Positions 1 to 8,635 are shown, counted from the stretch's first letter. The stretch: 32,241 nucleotides of DNA from JAVVEZ01 sp032250895 (GCA_032250895.1 JAVVEZ010000035.1:1-32241), one strand, 5' to 3'. The notes: generated by a model not told the origin, from the sequence alone. Program-made: numbers and translations.

Positions 1-74
1 ATTCACGACTGGCCGACAACAGTCCGAACTGGCTTGAATGGAGCCGGAATGACCCTGAAGGAGGGAACCTCTGA
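1..74 (+). other. Possible 3' end of an upstream gene (very uncertain)
   Basis: The third forward frame is open from base 3 to a TGA at 72-74 and would encode a 23-residue tail ending in GGNL. The first frame is also open, to a TAA at 76-78. Both stops lie in the left arm of the palindromic element that begins at 63. There is too little sequence to identify a protein or choose between the frames. If a gene does end here, its last codons and its stop are supplied by the element. Confidence 0.2.
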
Positions 75-329
75 ATAACTCTGGCGTGTCTCTGCGGGAG
101 TCTGAGAGGCTCGAATGCAAGGCGCCGTCCGCCGCCAATAGCGAGACTATTGGTAAGGACGGCAACACCGCAGTCGGGCCTCTCAGACCCCGCCCTTCGG
201 GGCCTTCAGGCAGCACCCGGGCCGGTGTTGCCCTTGCTCGAAAGGCTGATGGCATTCCTTCGCAAGGGCGCCTTGTCCCAGGCACTGCCTGACAGGCCAG
301 AGACACCCCAGAGTTATTCAGAGGTTCCC
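63..329. repeat. Palindromic element A, 267 bp with 32-bp terminal inverted repeats
   Basis: The terminal arms 63-94 and 298-329 are reverse complements at 31 of 32 positions. Internal stems are 100-110 with 178-188 (11 bp), 125-130 with 157-162, 135-140 with 148-153 (a hairpin), 202-213 with 285-297 (one bulge), 231-237 with 262-268, plus 118-126 with 267-275 and 161-170 with 223-232 (10 bp). The last two cannot all form together with the others. No target-site duplication is visible and no convincing protein is encoded. Element B at 26908-27172 has almost the same length and stem positions with different sequence, so this looks like a structure-conserved family: a MITE-like element, or a structured RNA or DNA. 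Bases 330-428 hold only the leader of the next gene. Confidence 0.85.
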
Positions 330-428
330 CAGGTGAATCTCTGGCGCTTCAATTGCCAGTTTCAGGACCGGATGAAATAGCCTGTCTGGTTTTTCTGTTG
401 TTTGAATCATTGGTAAGGGATGACTGAC

Positions 429-1919
429 ATGAAAAAAATACTGTTCTTGAAATTCCTGGTTTCTTCATTTGTTCTTGCCGTTTTTTCATTGTCCGCGAAT
501 GCGAAAACGGATTTGTGCGGCCCCAGCACGATGTTTGGCACCGATCTGCCGGCTAGCTTCGATCCTGCGATCTATCCGGTGGCGCATGGTATTGTGCTGT
601 CGCCGGGGGAGGGCGCGTCGTACCCGCAATTGCAATTTCAGGGGACCTTGGGTTCGGTGACCAGCGGCCCCTTTGCGGTCGTGCCCGGGGTGGCCAACCT
701 GCACGGCCACGGGTGGATGCATCCGCCTGCTCAAAATGGTCAACTGATGACGGGTTTTTCTTTTTTCATGGAATGGATCAGCGTGGGGGGTTTCCCGGTT
801 TTGCAGGGAGCCGGGGAGACGGCGACTGCGTGCTCGGGCGGTGGCTGGGTCATTCCAGGCGGATTTTTTCCCCCGCCACCGACGGTGGACGGCTGGATCA
901 CCCCGAGCCCGATGGTGTTGGAGGGCACGTTGGTGACCATCCATTGGGATTCCAGCAATGCCACGGCCTGCACCTTCAACGGCAGCAGCATTGCGACCTC
1001 GGGGCAGGTCAGTTTCGTGGCCACGCCGGCCACGGCCGGGGTCTACACCGCCGAGTGTAGCGGGCCGGGTGGGACCGGGAGTGACAGTGTGACCTTGACG
1101 GTGATTGAGTGCCCGTCATCTATTACCGTGTCCCCACCTCATAACCCCAGTCCTTCCGATTCGCAATGGATGACCAATTTCTCTTTCTTAACAAGCAGTG
1201 TTATTACCGCAAACGCCAACGAAAGCGTTACCTGGACAATCACGCCACAGTCTCCGGCAGGAGCTATTGCCCAACCAGGTTCAGGTTCGGGGGTTTCCAT
1301 AAATTTTTCCTTGTCATTTTCAGTGCCATCGGGAGGAAGCCTCTTTGCCAGCACGGCATTATCTACGCAAATCCAGGCTGTATTGGCGCAATGTTCAATA
1401 AGCAGAACCAATACGATCACGCAAGATACAAGAGATATTATCCGGCAGGAATACGTGAATCATGGAATTACAGTACCGGCCCGGGCAGGGTTTAATGCCC
1501 CCATCCCAACAACGAATTTTCCCATAGCCGAGATCAATGTTACAGCGTATCCTCTGATCATTGAGCAGCCTGGATTTTTAGCTCAGAGCGTGAGGGATGA
1601 ATGGAATCAATTGATCGGCCAGGCAATGGGAACCGCCCAGACTGACTTTGGTCTAATACTCAGCAGTGCCTGGAGAAACCCGGAGCGAAATGAATTCTTT
1701 AATGGGGTCCTTAACAGCTCTCATCAATATGGGGGCGCGGTGGACCTTGTTATCAGCGATATTAGTTCCGTATCGTCAACTACGGGCATCAGTAACTCAA
1801 ACCTTTGGTGTCTGCTTGAGCAAGCAGGAGACAACATCGCAACGGGAGTCCCTGAAATCCTCTCGCAACAGGTACTATGCGGCAATCCATTTATTACTCA
1901 TGTACATGTACAACAGTAG
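429..1919 (+). CDS. Secreted Ig-like / M15-type zinc peptidase, chimeric composition
   Basis: Encodes 496 residues. I start at ATG 429 because AAGGGA lies 8 nt upstream; ATG 420 has no spaced ribosome site. Residues 1-25 are a signal peptide (cleavage after ANA). A Cys-rich N-terminal region and a PPPP linker lead to a bacterial Ig-like domain at about 157-226. The C-terminal 110 residues resemble the peptidase M15_3 family (D-Ala-D-Ala carboxypeptidase or endolysin-type): an SAWRNPERN segment, then HxxGxAxD with His432 and Asp439, and a terminal HxH (491, 493). These would be the Zn ligands, suggesting an exported enzyme that cuts peptidoglycan peptides. GC falls from about 65-78% before base 1110 to about 43-53% after it, inside the Ig/peptidase junction, so the gene looks chimeric. 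The peptidase assignment rests on motifs only. Confidence 0.72.
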   Translation: MKKILFLKFLVSSFVLAVFSLSANAKTDLCGPSTMFGTDLPASFDPAIYPVAHGIVLSPGEGASYPQLQFQGTLGSVTSGPFAVVPGVANLHGHGWMHPPAQNGQLMTGFSFFMEWISVGGFPVLQGAGETATACSGGGWVIPGGFFPPPPTVDGWITPSPMVLEGTLVTIHWDSSNATACTFNGSSIATSGQVSFVATPATAGVYTAECSGPGGTGSDSVTLTVIECPSSITVSPPHNPSPSDSQWMTNFSFLTSSVITANANESVTWTITPQSPAGAIAQPGSGSGVSINFSLSFSVPSGGSLFASTALSTQIQAVLAQCSISRTNTITQDTRDIIRQEYVNHGITVPARAGFNAPIPTTNFPIAEINVTAYPLIIEQPGFLAQSVRDEWNQLIGQAMGTAQTDFGLILSSAWRNPERNEFFNGVLNSSHQYGGAVDLVISDISSVSSTTGISNSNLWCLLEQAGDNIATGVPEILSQQVLCGNPFITHVHVQQ

Positions 1920-1944
1920 GGGAGTATCGAAGGGAGGAAATACA

Positions 1945-2631
1945 GTGATCTTGAGAAGTCATATATTAGTCTCATTGATATTTCTATTTATGGGAACATC
2001 CTTGCAGGCTGTCGCACAGGGCCAGAGTATAAATGCCGTTGCACGCTTTAATGAGATACGTACAACTATTGAAGCAAACCATTATGATAGCTTTGGAGCT
2101 ACCGAAGAGGGCTTGAGAAATTCGGTTAAAAATCTGGAAGAACTCGTAAATTCCGGGTTTTCAACGATAGAGGCAGAACGTCTTCTTGCGGATTCATACC
2201 ATGAAATTGCAATTGTCTACTCTGATAAGGGTTCTCCTGAACAAGAAGAATTGTTATCCAAGTTTACTGAAATATACCAAAAACTCCTGGCTGCTAATCC
2301 CCAAAGCGTGAACTTGCTGTTAGCCTACTCTCGATTGGCGACGGGGGACGGAGAAAATCTGGAAGCGGCAGAGAGATTACGTATCCGAGCGATTGAAATA
2401 TTGGCTGAGGCAAATGCGACAATAGGCGTCTGGCTTCAACAGTCCGAAGACATCGGAGAGAAAGAAAGGGGATTGCATCTACTGGAAGAAGCATTCATGC
2501 AAGCAACCAAAGTGAGGAAAGTGGACATTGGGCGTCATTTGATAAACACTCTCCAAGCTGCAGGTCAGAATGAACGTGCCACGGAGGTACAGAATGAGTT
2601 GGATACGTACCGCAAAGAAATGGGACTTTAG
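1945..2631 (+). CDS. Exported TPR-like helical protein, unknown function
   Basis: Encodes 228 residues with a GTG start at 1945, chosen because GGAGG lies 7 nt upstream and the next residues form a clear signal peptide (hydrophobic to about residue 20, cleavage near AVAQ). The mature part is almost entirely helical, with Leu/Ala/Glu-rich helices of TPR/Sel1-like character, including a repeated pattern around LLADSYHEIAIVY and LLLAYSRLATG. It lies 25 bp after the peptidase gene, so the two are probably co-transcribed. At about 40% GC it is far below its neighbours and matches the 3' half of the peptidase gene. I do not recognise the family. A periplasmic partner, chaperone or immunity-type protein for the peptidase is inference from position and composition. 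Confidence 0.7.
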   Translation: MILRSHILVSLIFLFMGTSLQAVAQGQSINAVARFNEIRTTIEANHYDSFGATEEGLRNSVKNLEELVNSGFSTIEAERLLADSYHEIAIVYSDKGSPEQEELLSKFTEIYQKLLAANPQSVNLLLAYSRLATGDGENLEAAERLRIRAIEILAEANATIGVWLQQSEDIGEKERGLHLLEEAFMQATKVRKVDIGRHLINTLQAAGQNERATEVQNELDTYRKEMGL

Positions 2632-2649
2632 ACGAAGGCGGAGTATTTC

Positions 2650-2916
2650 ATGAGCCAGCTGACTTTCGCAGAAGCAGAGTATGAGCACAAGAAGCGGAAA
2701 ACCCGTCGTGAACTGTTTCTCGATCGAATGGAGGGGCTGATCCCATGGAAGCGTCTGGAGAAGAAGATCGCTCGCTACTATGTCAAGGCTGGTCGGCAAG
2801 GCGGTAGGCTGGTCTATCCGCTGCCGGTGAAATGTATCAACGAATCCTGTGCCAGAATGAAACAGCGCGAGTTGCTATCCAATCTCCTGGCACGGTGCAG
2901 AATACTCTGGAAATAA
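2650..2916 (+). pseudogene. IS5-family transposase remnant (N-terminal fragment)
   Basis: The first roughly 58 residues, from MSQLTFAEAEYEHKKRKTRR through LIPWKRLEKKIARYY to GGRLVYPLP, are the typical N-terminus of IS5-group transposases (DUF772 region). Similarity stops near base 2825, and the rest of this 88-codon frame is unrelated. The DDE catalytic core and both recognisable terminal inverted repeats are missing, so the copy is dead. It marks the downstream edge of the AT-rich patch and lies between it and the 3' end of acnA. The sequence from 2825 to about 3020 contains no gene I can support, only a 7-bp inverted repeat (2970-2976 with 3010-3016). Confidence 0.85.
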
Positions 2917-3022
2917 CGGCCTTACAGGAGGTGCCGTTCAGTCGGTATTTTATTCTGGGCGATTGAATCCCAGGGTCTGCACAGGCGTATGCATGGCCTG
3001 CCAGGTCGCACCCTGGTCCGAG

Positions 3023-3052
3023 AAAAAAGAGGCAGCGTTTTCCCTTGCCTCT
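3023..3052 (-). terminator. Rho-independent terminator of acnA
   Basis: On the minus strand, a 7-bp stem AGAGGCA / TGCCTCT with an 11-nt loop is followed directly by TTTTTT. It starts 8 bases after the acnA stop codon, the expected place for an intrinsic terminator. Confidence 0.8.
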
Positions 3053-3059
3053 GGCAGAT

Positions 3060-5801
3060 TCATGAGGTGCCTGCCAGTTGCCGCAGCACGTAATGCAGAA
3101 TGCCACCGTGGCGGTAATATTCGACTTCCTGTGGCGTATCCAGGCGCACCCTGCACTCGAATTCGGTGCTGCTGCCGTCGTCGGCGGTGGCGGTGACCTT
3201 GACCCGTTTGGCCTTGCCGTCATCCAGGCCGGCGATGGTGTAGCGCTCGTTGCCCTTCAGTTGCAATGAGTCGGCGGACTCACCGTCCAGGAACACCAGC
3301 GGCAATACCCCCATGCCAATCAGATTGGAGCGATGGATGCGTTCAAAACTTTGTGCGATCACCGCTTTCGCACCCAGCAGCAGGGTGCCCTTGGCGGCCC
3401 AGTCGCGCGATGAGCCGGTGCCGTATTCCTTGCCGCCGAGAATCAGCAGCGGCACTTTTTCCTGCTGGTAACGCATGGCTGCGGCGAAGATACTCATGAG
3501 CTCGCCACTGGGAAAGTGCGTCGTGTGGCTGCCTTCGGTGCCGGGCGCCAGCTGGTTTTTCAGGCGCACATTGGCAAAGGTTCCACGCATCATCACCTGA
3601 TGATTGCCGCGCCGGGAGCCATAGGAATTGAAGTGCTCCGGGGCTATGCCCAGGTCTTGCAGATATTGGCCCGCGGGTGAATCCGGGTCGATGTTGCCGG
3701 CCGGGGAAATGTGGTCGGTGGTGATGCTGTCACCGAGCTTGACCAGGCAGCGTGCATCCCGGATGGCCTCGATGGTCGGTACTTCCCGGCTCATGTTTTC
3801 GAAATAGGGCGGATTCTGGATATAGCTGGAATCGGCCTGCCAGGCGAACTTCTGTCCTGCGGGGATGTCGATGCCGTTCCAGCGCGTGTCACCGGCAAAG
3901 ACACTGCCGTAGCTTTTCCGGAACATGCCGGCATCGATGTTGGCGGCGATGAAGTCGTGTATTTCCCTGGAGTCGGGCCAGATATCCTTGAGATGGACCG
4001 GCTTGCCGTGCGGGTCTTCACCCAGCGCATCCCGGCTCAGATCGACGTTCATGCTGCCGGCCAGGGCATAGGCCAGCACCAGCGGTGGCGATGCCAGATA
4101 GTTCATTTTGACATCGGCATGGATGCGGCCTTCAAAATTACGGTTGCCCGACAGCACCGAGCACACCGCGAGGTCATTGTCCTGGATGGCCCGGGTGATC
4201 GCCTCCGGCAGAGGGCCGGAATTGCCGATGCAGGTGGTGCAGCCATAGCCGACCACGTAAAAACCCAGGGCTTCCAGGTCGTCGAGCAGTCCGGCTTTTT
4301 TCAGATAAGTGGTCACCACCCGTGAACCCGGTGCCAGGCTGGTCTTGACCCAGGGTTTGACCTGCAGGCCCCTGGCCACGGCATTGCGGGCGAGCAGGGC
4401 CGCGGCAATCATCACGGCCGGGTTGGAGGTATTGGTGCAACTGGTGATGGCCGCCACCACCACGGCACCATCCTTGAGTTGATAGGACTTGCCCCGGTCA
4501 TTGACCGGGGCGCAGGTCTGGTCCCAGTGGCTGTTGCCCACGGCGGTGTCACCGCCTTCATTGGCGAAGCGTTCTTCGCCATTATTGCGCGGCTGGCGCA
4601 GGGCCAGTTGTTGGTCGCAGTCACGTTGGAAGGTCTGTTTGGCTGCGCTCAGCAGGATGCGGTCCTGGGGCCGGCTGGGGCCGGCGATGCTGGGCAGCAC
4701 CTCGCCCAGGTCCAGTTCCAGGCTTGAACTGTAGTCGGCCGCCGGCGCCCCGTCTTCGCGGAACAGCTGCTGATGGCGCATATAGGCCTCGACCAGTTGT
4801 ATCTGTTCTTCGCTGCGGCCGGAGGCACGCAGATAGCGCAGGCTTTCCGCATCCACCGGGAAAATGGCGCAGGTGGCGCCGTATTCCGGGGCCATGTTGC
4901 CCAGCGTGGCACGGTCGGCCAGTGGCAGGTGGCTGAGTCCGTCGCCGAAGAACTCGACAAACTTGCCCACCACGCCGTGCTCGCGCAACATCTGGGTGAC
5001 GGTCAGCACCAGATCGGTGGCGGTCGAACCTTCGGGCAAGCTGCCCTCGAGTTTGAAGCCGACCACCTGCGGAATCAGCATGGTAACCGGTTGGCCCAGC
5101 ATGGCCGCCTCGGCCTCGATGCCGCCCACGCCCCAGCCCAGCACACCCAGACCATTGATCATGGTGGTATGGGAATCGGTGCCCACCAGGGTATCCGGCC
5201 AGGCGTACCACTGGCCGTCACGCTGTTCGCCAAACACCACCCGGCCCAGGTATTCCAGGTTTACCTGATGCACGATTCCGGTATTCGGTGGCACCACCTT
5301 GAAATTGCTGAAGGCAGACTGTCCCCAACGCAGGAACTGATAGCGCTCCTGGTTGCGTTCGAATTCAATGTCATTGTTTTCCTCCAGGGCGCTGGCACTG
5401 CCGAATTTATCCACCTGCACCGAGTGATCGATGACCAGCTCGACCGGAGCCAGCGGGTTGATCAGATCGGGGTTGCCGGACAGTGCCGACATGGCATCAC
5501 GCATCGCTGCCAGGTCCACCACTGCCGGCACGCCGGTAAAATCCTGCAGAATCACGCGGGCGGGTGTGAACGCGATTTCTATATCCGGCTCGGCATTGGC
5601 ATCCCAGTTGCACAGGGCGGCGATATCATCCTGGCTGACATAGGCGCTGGCCTGATGGCGCAGCAGATTTTCCAGCAGAATTTTCAAGGCATAGGGCAGG
5701 CGTTCCAGGGTGGCCGGGCTAGCCATGGTGGATAGGCTGTAGATGTGATAGCTCCTGTCATTGACCTGGATGCTGGATTGGCAATCAATGCTTCTGGACA
5801 T
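3060..5801 (-). CDS. acnA: Aconitate hydratase A
   Basis: Encodes 913 residues of the AcnA/IRP1-type aconitase, which interconverts citrate and isocitrate in the TCA cycle. The length fits the family (E. coli AcnA is 891). The three [4Fe-4S] cysteines are Cys455 in SCTNTSNP and Cys521/Cys524 in GCTTCIGNSGP. DSHTTMINGLGVLGWGVGGIEAEAAMLG and the C-terminal swivel motif GKEYGTGSSRDWAAKG are intact. ATG 5801 is preceded by GGAG at 6-nt spacing. The gene stands alone between an IS5 remnant and a divergent sulfatase operon, with its own terminator and a candidate promoter. AcnA-type enzymes are usually the stress-stable aconitases. Nothing looks damaged. Confidence 0.97.
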   Translation of the reverse strand: MSRSIDCQSSIQVNDRSYHIYSLSTMASPATLERLPYALKILLENLLRHQASAYVSQDDIAALCNWDANAEPDIEIAFTPARVILQDFTGVPAVVDLAAMRDAMSALSGNPDLINPLAPVELVIDHSVQVDKFGSASALEENNDIEFERNQERYQFLRWGQSAFSNFKVVPPNTGIVHQVNLEYLGRVVFGEQRDGQWYAWPDTLVGTDSHTTMINGLGVLGWGVGGIEAEAAMLGQPVTMLIPQVVGFKLEGSLPEGSTATDLVLTVTQMLREHGVVGKFVEFFGDGLSHLPLADRATLGNMAPEYGATCAIFPVDAESLRYLRASGRSEEQIQLVEAYMRHQQLFREDGAPAADYSSSLELDLGEVLPSIAGPSRPQDRILLSAAKQTFQRDCDQQLALRQPRNNGEERFANEGGDTAVGNSHWDQTCAPVNDRGKSYQLKDGAVVVAAITSCTNTSNPAVMIAAALLARNAVARGLQVKPWVKTSLAPGSRVVTTYLKKAGLLDDLEALGFYVVGYGCTTCIGNSGPLPEAITRAIQDNDLAVCSVLSGNRNFEGRIHADVKMNYLASPPLVLAYALAGSMNVDLSRDALGEDPHGKPVHLKDIWPDSREIHDFIAANIDAGMFRKSYGSVFAGDTRWNGIDIPAGQKFAWQADSSYIQNPPYFENMSREVPTIEAIRDARCLVKLGDSITTDHISPAGNIDPDSPAGQYLQDLGIAPEHFNSYGSRRGNHQVMMRGTFANVRLKNQLAPGTEGSHTTHFPSGELMSIFAAAMRYQQEKVPLLILGGKEYGTGSSRDWAAKGTLLLGAKAVIAQSFERIHRSNLIGMGVLPLVFLDGESADSLQLKGNERYTIAGLDDGKAKRVKVTATADDGSSTEFECRVRLDTPQEVEYYRHGGILHYVLRQLAGTS

Positions 5802-5940
5802 GGCGAACTCCGGATGATTCTGGGTAAAAAAAGAGGCGATACGGCTGTGTCAGAGCGTCTTTCGAAACTGGGCTGCAGACCGATAGGCCGGCACGTGAAG
5901 CTGGGACTCCACCACCGGTCTTTGCTTTCAGTGTCAAGTC

Positions 5941-5969
5941 ATTGTAGTCTCATCGTCCGGGCGGGTCGA
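5941..5969 (-). promoter_or_regulatory. Candidate sigma-70 promoter of acnA
   Basis: Read on the minus strand: -35 TCGACC (5964-5969, 4 of 6 consensus), a 17-bp spacer, and -10 TACAAT (5941-5946, 5 of 6). It would give a leader of about 130 nt before ATG 5801. A perfect TTGACA hexamer just downstream has no matching -10. Confidence 0.4.
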
Positions 5970-6013
5970 TCCCCGGCTCTTCAGGCTTTCATGGTTGGGA
6001 GTGGTACTGCAAC

Positions 6014-7633
6014 ATGTTGATACGTCGATTCGTTCAGATTCTTGCCCCGGTTTTTTTGCTGTTGGGCTTCACTGCCTGCAGCCCCGCGCCCGAGCCGCGC
6101 AGACCCAACATCCTGCTGATTCTGGCGGATGACCTGGGCTATGCGGACCTGGGTGTCTTCGGCAGTGAAATTCCCACTCCCAACCTCGATGCATTGGCGG
6201 CGAACGGCCTGTTGCTGACCGACTTCTATGCCAACATGACCTGTTCACCGACCCGCTCCATGCTGATGTCCGGTACCGACAGCCATCTGGCCGGTCTGGG
6301 CGTGATGGGACGACCTGCCCGGGCAGACCAGCGCGGCCAGCCGGGCTATGAGGGTTTTCTCAATTTCCGGGTGGCCAGCCTGGCCGATCTGATGACGGAT
6401 GCGGGTTACAACACCTATATGACGGGTAAATGGCATCTGGGGACCGAGGTGGAAACCGGCCCGCGGGCGCGGGGGTTCAAGCGCTCCTTCGTGTCACTGG
6501 ATGGCGCCGCCCATCTCGGCGGCCTGTCCTGGAATGGTCCGGCTCTGGCACCCTATCGTGACGGTGAGGAAGTGGTCACGGTGGGCGATGATTTCTACAG
6601 TACCCGGTTTTATACGCAGCGCATGATGTCCTATATCGAAGCAGACCGCGCTGCCGGCAAACCATTTTTTGCCTATCTTGCCTATACGGCGCCGCACTGG
6701 CCCTTGCAGGCCCCGGCCGCCTCCAGTGCCCGCTTTGCCCACTGGTATGACGCCGGTTATGAAGTGCTCTACGAGAGCCGCTTCCGGCGCATGCAGGCAC
6801 TGAACCTGTTGCCCGCAGACGCCGAACCGGCGGCCGAATGGAGTGTGCGCTGGGCGGCGCTGAGCCCTGAACAGCAGCGCATAGAAGCGCGCAAGATGGA
6901 AATCTATGCCGCCATGGTCAGTGATCTGGACAGCTATGTCGGAGAGCTCATTGCCTACCTGAAGGACATCGGGGAATTTGACAACACCTTCATCATGTTC
7001 ATGTCGGACAACGGGGCCGAAGGTCTGCGCAGGGAACTGACGCCGCCACTGAGCAACTGGGTGGCCGATTGCTGTGACAACCGTTATGACAACATGGGCA
7101 CGGGAACCTCCTACCTGATGTATGGTCCTGACTGGGCCACCGCCAGCTCTACGCCTTTTCGACGTCACAAGGGAACGGCCTTCGAGGGTGGCATCCATGT
7201 GCCTGCGTTCGTGCATTATCGGGGTCTGGCGCAGCCCGGAGCCCGCAGTGATGGCTTTGGTACGGTGATGGATCTGCTGCCGACCTTCCTGGCCCTGGCC
7301 GGTAGCGAACATCCTGGCAGCGTCTACCGGGGCCAGCCGGTGCTGCCCTTGCAGGGCAAGTCTCTGTTGCCGCTGTTGCGCGGTGAAAGGGCTGAGGTCC
7401 ATGATGGGGCGGACTATGTGGGTTGGGAACTCTACGGGCAGCGCGGCATTCGTCAGGGTGACTGGAAGATCGTCTGGGACAGTGCGCGGGGAGAGCAGGC
7501 CCGCTGGTACTTGTTCAATGTCACAGAAGATCCGGCCGAGCGCAATGACCTGGCATTGGCAAATCCGGCCAGGCTGGCGCAGATGCTGTCATTGTGGGAT
7601 CGCTATGAGGCCGAGAACGGGGTTGTTTACTGA
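6014..7633 (+). CDS. Formylglycine-dependent sulfatase, lipoprotein
   Basis: Encodes 539 residues of the type I sulfatase family, which hydrolyses sulfate esters. The N-terminus is a lipoprotein signal with a probable lipidated Cys22 (LGFTAC). The catalytic signature CSPTRS places the residue to be converted to formylglycine at Cys77. Metal and active-site residues are visible: Asp39/Asp40 in LADDLGYAD, Lys139/His141 in GKWHLG, and Asp332/Asn333 in MSDNGAEG. The length is normal for arylsulfatases. The stop codon abuts the ATG of a formylglycine-generating enzyme (TGAATG), so the two are translationally coupled and the downstream enzyme is the obvious activator. The substrate (aryl sulfate or sulfated polysaccharide) cannot be read from sequence. 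The ribosome site is weak (GGGAG 12 nt upstream). Confidence 0.93.
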   Translation: MLIRRFVQILAPVFLLLGFTACSPAPEPRRPNILLILADDLGYADLGVFGSEIPTPNLDALAANGLLLTDFYANMTCSPTRSMLMSGTDSHLAGLGVMGRPARADQRGQPGYEGFLNFRVASLADLMTDAGYNTYMTGKWHLGTEVETGPRARGFKRSFVSLDGAAHLGGLSWNGPALAPYRDGEEVVTVGDDFYSTRFYTQRMMSYIEADRAAGKPFFAYLAYTAPHWPLQAPAASSARFAHWYDAGYEVLYESRFRRMQALNLLPADAEPAAEWSVRWAALSPEQQRIEARKMEIYAAMVSDLDSYVGELIAYLKDIGEFDNTFIMFMSDNGAEGLRRELTPPLSNWVADCCDNRYDNMGTGTSYLMYGPDWATASSTPFRRHKGTAFEGGIHVPAFVHYRGLAQPGARSDGFGTVMDLLPTFLALAGSEHPGSVYRGQPVLPLQGKSLLPLLRGERAEVHDGADYVGWELYGQRGIRQGDWKIVWDSARGEQARWYLFNVTEDPAERNDLALANPARLAQMLSLWDRYEAENGVVY

Positions 7634-8635
7634 ATGATCGTTAATAAATTGACTGTGTTTCTCGGTCTTGCCGGCCTGGCCGCAATGTTCGCCGTCAGCA
7701 GCCTGGGACTCTCCGGGTCCCGGGCCGGTCGGAGTGAGCGTGTCAGGCTCGATTGCAATGATTTTCCGGCAGGCGATCCGGCTCATGCCGGCATGGTCTG
7801 GGTGCCCGGTGGCCGTTTTCGGATGGGGGCGGACTATGCCTATGCTGAAGAAGGGCCGGTGCAACAGCAGGAGGTATCCGGGTTCTGGATGGCGCAGCAT
7901 GAGGTCAGCAACCGTCAGTTTGCCGCTTTTGTGACCGCTACCGGCTATCTCACACTGGCCGAACGTGGTTCGGAGGATGCAAACGTGCCGGCAGCGCAGC
8001 GGGTGCCCGGAGCTGCTGTTTTCGTTCCCCTGGCACAGGGCAGGGTGCCCGGCCCCTGGGAAAACTGGTGGCATTTTGTGCCGGGAGCCAACTGGCGCCA
8101 CCCGGAAGGCCCGGACAGCAAGCTGCTGGGCCGTGAAGACCACCCGGTGGTGCAGGTGGCCTATGAGGATGCGCTGGCCTATGCCGCATGGGCCGGTCAT
8201 GCCCTGCCCACGGAAGCCCAGTTTGAATATGCGGCCCAGTCCAGCGCCCGCAAGGATGATGACGGTCTGTTCACGGCCAATACCTGGCAGGGCCTGTTTC
8301 CATTTCAGAATGATTCCCGGGATGGCTTTACCGGCACGGCCCCGGTGGGTTGTTACCCGCCCAATGCCTATGGGCTTTATGATCTGATCGGCAATGTCTG
8401 GGAATGGACCGCCAGCCCCTATTATGACTCCCACGACTTTGATGAAAAAGACCGCTATCCGCAGGGCTTTGATCCGGCGCAGCCCGATGCGGCCGTAGCC
8501 GTGATCAAGGGCGGCTCCTATCTGTGTGCTCCCAACTATTGCCTGCGCTACCGCCCGCAGGCCCGGCAGGGGCAGAGCATCGGCCTGGGCACCTCACATG
8601 TGGGTTTCAGAACCGTCGTCACGCCGCGCCGTTGA
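7634..8635 (+). CDS. Formylglycine-generating enzyme (SUMF1-type), exported
   Basis: Encodes 333 residues of the FGE-sulfatase family, which oxidises the sulfatase Cys in CxPxR to formylglycine with O2 and copper. The fold begins at MVWVPGGRFRMG. The copper-binding pair is Cys298 and Cys303 in GGSYLCAPNYC, the arrangement of genuine FGEs rather than of the many FGE-fold proteins without the cysteines. NVWEWTAS and the C-terminal GLGTSHVGFR segment are also typical. An N-terminal hydrophobic segment (about residues 7-27) acts as a signal peptide or anchor, so the enzyme should act outside the cytoplasm, on the same side as the lipoprotein sulfatase. It begins directly after the sulfatase stop and overlaps the convergent gene at 8619 by 17 bp. 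Confidence 0.93.
   Translation: MIVNKLTVFLGLAGLAAMFAVSSLGLSGSRAGRSERVRLDCNDFPAGDPAHAGMVWVPGGRFRMGADYAYAEEGPVQQQEVSGFWMAQHEVSNRQFAAFVTATGYLTLAERGSEDANVPAAQRVPGAAVFVPLAQGRVPGPWENWWHFVPGANWRHPEGPDSKLLGREDHPVVQVAYEDALAYAAWAGHALPTEAQFEYAAQSSARKDDDGLFTANTWQGLFPFQNDSRDGFTGTAPVGCYPPNAYGLYDLIGNVWEWTASPYYDSHDFDEKDRYPQGFDPAQPDAAVAVIKGGSYLCAPNYCLRYRPQARQGQSIGLGTSHVGFRTVVTPRR

Noticed and set aside
63..329. CRISPR array or integron attC site
   Set aside because: There are no regularly spaced direct repeats, and the stem order is that of long terminal inverted repeats with internal hairpins, not of an attC recombination site.
86..380. Small forward open frames across element A
   Set aside because: No ribosome site and no recognisable protein; the bases are explained by nested inverted repeats.
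4773..5735. 320-codon plus-strand frame opposite acnA
   Set aside because: Antisense shadow of the conserved aconitase sequence.
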